From Ectocarpus siliculosus (taxonomy: Eukaryota; Sar; Phaeophyceae; Ectocarpales; Ectocarpaceae): a stretch of DNA of 64,000 bases. Numbering within the stretch: the first letter of the stretch is position 1; each line of letters starts with the position of its first letter. Both the position numbers and the translations under genes were made by a program. Location: contig FN648707.1 in NCBI GenBank assembly GCA_000310025.1, positions 738,325 to 802,324 of the forward strand, in the 5' to 3' direction. The notes beneath the pieces were generated by a model. That model worked only from the letters and a program-made list of their open reading frames with translations, made no database searches and was not told the DNA's origin. Below are positions 58,065 to 64,000 of this stretch, piece after piece.

Positions 58065-59095
58065 CGATGCAGATGAAAATGGACACGAAGAGAAACGGAG
58101 ACGAGGGGCGCGCAAGTCTACACCGTATATATCCATAGGAGAGATTCAGCTTGAGAGATCGGAAAGAAAATTCTCTGTGAAGCACCAGTCGGGTGTAGGT
58201 TGTTCTCTTTTTGCGCACCCACCCGCAGCGCTGCGCGCCGCCAGTACGCTCTTCTCGCTCATTCAAGACAACTACACGTAATCAACGGCAAATCTTGGTG
58301 AATCTGGCCGGTGTTCGATGCTGCCAACCTTGGTACCCACCCCGTCATGAGCCGAAAGTTTGTTTTTTTTGTTCGTGTCTTCATGTCTCCGTCGTTTGGA
58401 GACCGGCGTGGTTCCGAGAACGAAAAATAACAATATCGATTGTTTGTGTGCGTGTGTCTCCGTGTCATGTGCGCGGAGCTAAAAAAGCTGCGTATTTTAC
58501 ACGAAGCCAGTGGACAACAGCAGTGCTGCGCTGTTCGGGGCCAGTGGACAGCAGTTCGCCGAGACAAGAGCTGTAGCCTGCATTAGATCGCGGGATCGTT
58601 CCACGCGCGGAAAGCGCCCGCGAAACACAGCAGTCAATCTATCGTTTGATTCCAGGCGAGTGCGCTGTAAGTCAAGTTACAGTTTCGCGAATTGCTCAAC
58701 GAGCTCAGCCCTCCGCACAATACCCCCGATCCCCTTGTAAATGGTAATGGTTGAGGGTGAGTTGCATGCAGCGGTACTGCTGTGCAAGGTTGCCGCATGA
58801 GGGCCGCGTTAGAAAGGCTACTCGTAGCGAAGCCCACAACGTGTGCACATGGGTTACACGCCTTGAGGGACCTATTTTCGCACAAGCGTGACGCATATGC
58901 AACTTGAAAACGAAAAGCTCACCATGCAACCCGCCCGTCTCGAAAACTTGACACTACATGCCGACGGATCCTACACGTGATATCCAGGGTTTCGCTGCAC
59001 TTAAGGTAGTGCTTCCAACTAGAGGACCGCGCAGAGGACTACAGAGATGAACACTATCGAGATGTGGCTGTAGCAAGTAGCAAGAGGGCGTTTAC

Positions 59096-59247
59096 CAGAA
59101 CATGATGATGGCCGCGTATCCGATATGAGGGCCGCTGTCTTCGAGTCTCCTCCAACGGTCCCGCCGGACGTACCACTTCTATCCATATCCCCTCCTGCCG
59201 ATCCGTTACCCGGCGAGGTATCAGCGGCCTCGTGGTCAGGCATCCCC
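59096..59247 (-). pseudogene. Internally deleted copy of a SulP membrane exon
   Basis: On the minus strand this stretch starts GGGGATGCCTGACCACGAGG, matching the start of the transporter exon at 55684 (GGGGATCCCTGCGACGACCG). It shares GCGGCCCTCA and GGATACGCGGCCATCAT near the end and stops at the same kind of donor (TTCTG|GTAAAC at 59096/59095). Relative to 55684-55475 it lacks about 55 bp between those two blocks, including most of the first membrane helix (TYGGVNTMMAVPILY), and the frame after the gap no longer matches. It looks like a decayed partial duplicate 3.6 kb upstream of the gene; an alternative exon is less likely. Confidence 0.6.
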
Positions 59248-59557
59248 TCGTGCGAAGCAGCGTGTGAGACACGCAGTTGGCCTGTTCAATGAACGCACCG
59301 AGATGCAAATCTCTACTTCTAACGCATGTTTTATGTTTGCCGAACAACACCCACAACATTTAAGTCTCTCCGGAGATGGGGGATCAGCGGACAGAACTGT
59401 GTTGCAGCAATGGAGGGGGGTCCGTAGACGCGGTCTGCCTGCACAGCAAACACTGCACATCAGCACAGCGCCGAGCACAGCAGCCAGCGGTGACCGAGCA
59501 AGCACCGGACACACGGGTGCGCGCTGTGTGTTGGGGGATCTCTCCCAGCATAGCGTC

Positions 59558-62500
59558 ATGTCCCGGTCGAAGATTTACGGAGCCTTGAGCTTCATGGTGG
59601 TCCTGCATGATGGTAGCGGCTTCCTGGGGCCGGCGCTACGGGCAACGACGAGCGATTTGTCGTTGCTGTCGCGATCAGAAGCAGGTCTCCGGAGGACCGG
59701 CTGTGTCAAGCGAACATCTTCATCCAACCTTGGCGTTGCCCTGTCGCGGTCTTGCCTCTCCAGGAGTGAACGAGGTATGGTAACTTGCAGCATGTGTGCT
59801 GTACGAGCCTCATGTGTCCTACGATGGTATATTTTTGGGTTGTGTACCCCACATGCACATCATGATCGAGGCCATAGGAGCATGTTGATGGGGACGACAT
59901 GCCACATGTGCGTTGGTGCTGGCTGCACGTTTACCCCGGAGGAAGCGTGATGAAGGTTGTTCTTTGCCTCACACAGCCCTCTTATCGTAAGGGTAATGGT
60001 AACGTTCCTGCCTTAAATTGCGCCTCTGCAACAAGGCGTCATGTACCGCGCTGTATTGCTGCTCCTTGTAGACAACTGCTGTACTGCTGTAACCGCTACA
60101 TTACAGCAGTGCATGCATGTTCTCCCCAAGCAGGCCGTCATGATGCTGTCCTTTGTACACACAGCAGATGCACGGAGTGGGTAGGGGGCGGTTGAGTTGT
60201 CGCATTTGCAGGCGCCCATTGCACACACGCTCGTTTGATGCTGTTGTGCAGTGGAAGCAGGGCACTGGAAGGCACACGGCATGGACGCGCGGATTGTACT
60301 TGACGTACACGTCCTTTCTCTGCCAACAACTGCCGCGCCGACTCGAACCCGTTCCACGATGAAAGGCCACCACTTTTCGTTGCATGTTTCTCGTTGCGAT
60401 CAATTATCTTCCCACCTGAGTTATGGATACTACGCCTCTAGGTACGGCTCGGCAGAATTATCACTGTGCGTTGTGAAGGTATGATTTATGGTTTCATTAT
60501 TTTAGCTTGATTGTAGGCCGTCCGACTGGAAGTGCATGATCAGGTAGTATCTCGCCTAAGGCAAGCGTGCAATGAGTTCGCTGGCGAGCTCGTTCCGGGA
60601 AAGAGATGCCATTGTACCGGGAGTAAGGAGGATGCCCAAGAATCTGGCAAGCAACGAGTGACTGAGTTCCCATTCTCCGGCCCCCCTCCCCCGTCTCTCG
60701 CGTACTGCAGGCGGCATTACAATGATGGCCAAGAAGCGGCGAAGGCGGAGGGTAGACGGAGGAAAATCAGCAGCGAAAACCCCGCCGAAACCAGCCGTAC
60801 CCGAACCCGAGGTGGACGTGGACGGGGAAGACGAGGATGATGAAGATGAGGGTGGGGTTGTGATGCCGCCGATGCCATCGGAACTGGGGGTGGACGCTGT
60901 GATGACCGCACAGGTGCGCCATGTTTCGATCGGCGCCAGCAGTTCGTATCTCAGGCGTTGTCGAGCAACCGTTGGGCCAAGTTTTATCTTTCTTCTTTCC
61001 GGTCCTATGCAGGTTTTGTGCTTGCTGTGTATGCGAACGACAGTGACCGCCATGTTTAGGCGTACATCGCACAGACCTCCTGTCTTGACGGGGAGCTTCG
61101 ATTTCTCGGTACAGCAGTAGGGGCCCGGTTTTTTTGGCGACCCCCTGTTTAGCGACATGCCCTATTTAGCGACCACAAAACCACGTCGCACCGCCGCAAC
61201 CCAGAGTATAACTGCTAAAGACCATGATTGTTCGTTAGGTTTAGCGACCTGCCCTAAATAGCGGCCACATTTCGTCGTTACACTAGGGGTTGCTAAACCG
61301 GGCCCCCCACTGAAGTTTCAAAACAGTGAACAGTGCGTGACTTAGGCGTAGAGTGTTTTGTTAGGCTCTCTCTGACCTTACCAACCGTCCGACTCACGAA
61401 TTGTGCGGTTTTTGTGCGCTGCCACTTGTCATGCCTGCACAGGTGACTATTAGGCCGTCACCAAGGTTTCATGCTTTGGGACTTAATTCTTGCTACTATG
61501 TTTTTGGGGCTCCATGAAATCTGGTTGAATCGCTCGTGGCTCGTGCGTGTGTGTGACACTCCGCAGGATTGGATCCAACCATGCCGAAGCATTCTGCGAT
61601 TGCAACCGTCCTCTCTCTAGCTTTGGTGCCATACGATCTATACTTTTCCTCGGAGTGTTGTTCTGTCGCTAGACCACTAGTATGCCCTCTTTGCGCTGAT
61701 ACATGGCATGTTGTCGACGGTGGTCCAGGGTAAATTGACCACCACGACTCATCTCCCCGTCGCCATTGCCCCCCAAATCCCCCCCTCCCTCCCTCTTCTA
61801 GTTCTCTTTTTCTCTCTCCCTTTACGTCTGCGTCTCGTTCTCACTATTTCTTCCTCCTATGCATACTCTGCTTTGTGTTTGTCTCTCGATCTCGCCGCCT
61901 ATGCCTCTTTTCATCTCATGACACCCCTCTCACCCCCCCCCGCCCCGTCTGCCGGTGGGCGTTCCTCCCTCTCGGCCCTTCCGCTCTACGTCACGCATTC
62001 TCCATCGAGCACAGAAGTTCCAAGGCGAAGACATGCTGTCGCCAGCAGCGTTCCAGCCCAAGCCGGAAGTGTCCGACCTGGAGATGGCCGGTGGGGGAGG
62101 GCTCAGCGGCAGGGATCTCCTGGATGAACCTTCCACAGAACGAAAGGTACGGTAGGTGTTTGCTGCAACACGTCACCATATGCTGCGTCAAGTCTTTGCT
62201 ACAATCCGTCATCATACGATAAGTTGCGTGATGTGATGGTACTCTTATTGTTTCCAGAGTACGCGACCACCACTTGAGAACCTCCTTTTTTCGCTAACCC
62301 TGTTTTGTGTTTTCCTCTGTGTATATTTCAGCAGCTACCAATGCTTGTACTTTTGGTATCGGCACAGGATCATGTTCAAGTTCTGATGCTTAGATAGGTT
62401 CGAACCGTAAATTTCAACTACAAATGGCGCCGTGTACCACATGTATAATTGTATGGACACCACCCACCGGCGGATCACCTCCCTAGGTGATAGATTTCCA

Positions 62501-63514
62501 CCATTCAAACCCCGCCGAGAAGAAGCAAGATGGCAAGTACTGCTGTACCACCAAGTAGATGTGCCGCACTGCTGGCGCACGTACCGCATGGAGGAATGGA
62601 TTGCGAAAGCTCTCGTCACCCGGAGTGTGTATTGAACCTACGGCGCATGTTTGTGGGCATCTAGAGCGAGGCATCTACGGCATCAACAGATTCTCCTTTT
62701 TTTTACACTCTGCTGTCCCATGCCCCTTCCTTTCTTTTTCGGCTTGTCCCTTCGTCTGCAGAGGTCAAAGTACAGCGGGTTCGATCTCGACGTCGAGCTG
62801 CCCATGGAATCGGAGAGCCGCAAGTCGGGCAAGGGCGGGCTGGTGAGTTGAAACGAAAGACACGCTGGCTATCTGGCTATTATTATAACTACCCAAGGCG
62901 AAGGCAAGCAACCGGTGGAGCGGGGTCCTGGAGGGGTGCCCGTATTGCATTGCGTACTCTCCGGTGTTTTCGTGCACGAAGCCCCTTCCGACGCACCGCA
63001 CGCCGGATGTACTGGTTTGTATGCGCAGCTTGTCGCTTGTCGAGTACAGAGGTTGACCGGGCCAACACCCGGTGTTGTGCCCCGGGTCGAGCTGATTTCG
63101 GTCACAGGAACGCACCCCTCCGTGTAGCCTCCTCGTTGCCACAGGCGTTTCTCAAGAGTTGAGCGTGGTTGTGTCTCACGAGAGAGAGAGAGGGACAGAG
63201 GGAGAAAGAGAGAGAGAGAGCGTTTACCCCGGTCCTTGCCTGTCCTCCTTAGGCGCGCCGCTCTTCATGCTGTTCATATTCCGTGATACAATTTCGCAAT
63301 GAGCGAGGAGGTCTTCGTGCATGGTTGTCACCAACACAATCACTTTTTTCGTGAACATCCTTTGTCGCAACCACTGCTGCTGTCGCCATGCACGCTGTCC
63401 TTGACGTATCTCCAGGGCTCCGTGATGAGCCCCGACGGCGTGATGCCGCTCCCTGACTTCCGCGAACTGGCCAAGAAGCCCCGCAAGAAGGACCGAGAGC
63501 AGAAGGCTACCAAG
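59558..63514 (+). CDS. Putative plastid-targeted protein of unknown function (continues past window)
   Basis: Five exons fit in phase: 59558-59774, 60711-60913, 62015-62146, 62762-62842 and 63416-63514 (244 codons, open at the 3' end). The first exon encodes a likely heterokont bipartite presequence: a short basic start, a hydrophobic core (IYGALSFMVVL), an ASAFAP-like site with Phe (GSGFLGP, residues 19-25), then a Ser/Arg-rich, acid-poor transit-like stretch (SEAGLRRTGCVKRTSSS). The mature part has a basic cluster (MMAKKRRRRRVDGG), a Pro linker, an acidic run (DVDGEDEDDEDEGG) and later blocks SKYSGFDLDVELP and PDGVMPLPDFRELAKKP. I recognise no family. The acidic/basic linker followed by a downstream core would fit a membrane or assembly protein whose folded part lies beyond the window. 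The in-phase join of exons 1 and 2 (phase 1 to 1) supports the model; exon 1 has no other support, and a start further upstream is possible. Confidence 0.6.
61115..61312. mobile_element. MITE-like TIR element, 198 bp
   Basis: The ends are inverted repeats CAGTAGGGGCCCGGTTT (61115 on) and AAACCGGGCCCCCCACTG (to 61312). Inside are oppositely oriented GTTTAGCGAC(A/C)TGCCCTA blocks, so a larger part of the element is palindromic. CAGT ends suggest a pogo/Tigger-like group, but no TA target duplication is visible. It lies in the second intron of the putative plastid-protein gene. Confidence 0.65.
63178..63221. repeat. GA-rich microsatellite
   Basis: Imperfect GA units (GAGAGAGAGAGGGACAGAGGGAGAAAGAGAGAGAGAG) in an intron of the 59.6-kb gene. 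Confidence 0.85.
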
Positions 63515-64000
63515 GTGAGAAACGGGGAAACTATCGGCTGCGCTTTTGAGGATATTTATTGGTTGCAATGAAACGCGGGGAGAGTTGTTTGATGTTTTTG
63601 TTGGCGATTGGTTTTAGGGGGACATACCCGGCCTGACGGACATATTCTCACCATTATGATAAAAATCACCCCCTGTGAATTAGTGCTTTGATCGATTGAT
63701 GGACTGGAGCTACGATGCCGTTTCGACGACGATTTTTACAACGAAACGTGGTGTGGGGTACGTACGTCATGTGTTAATTTTTCTCGCAACTATGCATACG
63801 TGGGAGTTGAAGGTTGAGTACTCCTACCAAAAGAAGCACGCGTACACATAGCATACGCTAACGGTTTGTTGTTGCCCGTAGAGCAATCGAATCGTTGTCA
63901 GGTTCAGACCAGTTTGTGGTGTTTGGAGGGCAGGTTTGGCCACCATGGATTGTCCTGTACTTTTCAAGTAGGGCTCCTGTCGAAGATTGGCATTTATCGA
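63515..64000 (+). other. Intron of the 59.6-kb gene running off the window
   Basis: It starts at the donor ACCAAG|GTGAGAAA. No further exon of the gene is recognised before the edge. Confidence 0.5.

Larger units (their letters stand above)
55877..59095. other. Region upstream of the SulP gene, first exons not identified
   Basis: The missing 5' exon(s) and promoter of the minus-strand transporter should lie here, but I could not recognise them. The region contains a 200-bp TIR element (57019-57218) and a diverged tandem duplication (about 57,744-58,064). Confidence 0.45.

Noticed and set aside
59264-59950. 228-residue plus-strand open frame taken as a whole
   Set aside because: Only the part from the ATG at 59558 to a donor at 59774/59775 reads like protein. 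Upstream and downstream parts look like UTR and intron.
60300-60365. T-loop-like GGGTTCGAGTC on the minus strand
   Set aside because: No cloverleaf can be completed upstream, so not a tRNA.

Overview
The window looks like nuclear DNA of a brown alga or a close stramenopile relative (Ectocarpus-like). This is inferred from four things: short GT-AG exons separated by introns of about 0.2-1 kb; a first exon encoding a heterokont-style bipartite plastid presequence; a SulP/SLC26 transporter of the STAS plus cyclic-nucleotide-domain type; and the mix of mobile elements (Tc1/mariner-like, Ty1/copia-like, DIRS/Ngaro-like). There are no bacterial-style operons, rRNA genes, convincing tRNAs or CRISPR arrays.

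Layout. 0.8-2.2 kb (-): two coding-like blocks that may be a decayed two-exon gene. 4.0-16.3 kb (+): a ten-exon DUF4470-MYND gene, copy A, with an intact C-terminal zinc finger but a shifted frame in exon 7 and an in-frame stop in exon 9. A 1.6-kb internally deleted mariner-like transposon sits in its 4.9-kb first intron. 17.7-25.9 kb (-): copy B, a tail-to-tail paralogue. Its ten exons sum to exactly 1,312 codons in one open frame, so B is probably the working copy. 25.9-38.9 kb: a repeat-rich gap with microsatellites, a young copia-like element that carries only a gag-type frame (identical 228-bp LTRs, 5-bp target duplication) and a DIRS/Ngaro-like tyrosine-recombinase retroelement with split direct repeats.

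39.0-55.7 kb (-): one large gene of at least 22 exons for a SulP/SLC26-family transporter with a STAS domain and a C-terminal cyclic-nucleotide-binding-like domain. Every internal splice phase agrees over 1,104 codons. A crippled copy of its first recovered membrane exon lies at 59.1 kb. 59.6 kb to beyond the right edge (+): a divergently oriented gene with a likely plastid presequence and a charged protein of unknown function. Two small TIR elements lie at 57.0-57.2 kb and 61.1-61.3 kb.

The genes do not form an evident pathway. The window shows an inverted gene duplication with one copy decaying, a large regulated-type membrane transporter, the start of a probable plastid protein gene, and a recent record of mobile-element insertion between and inside them. 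All exon boundaries were read by eye from splice signals, reading-frame phase and A/B comparison.
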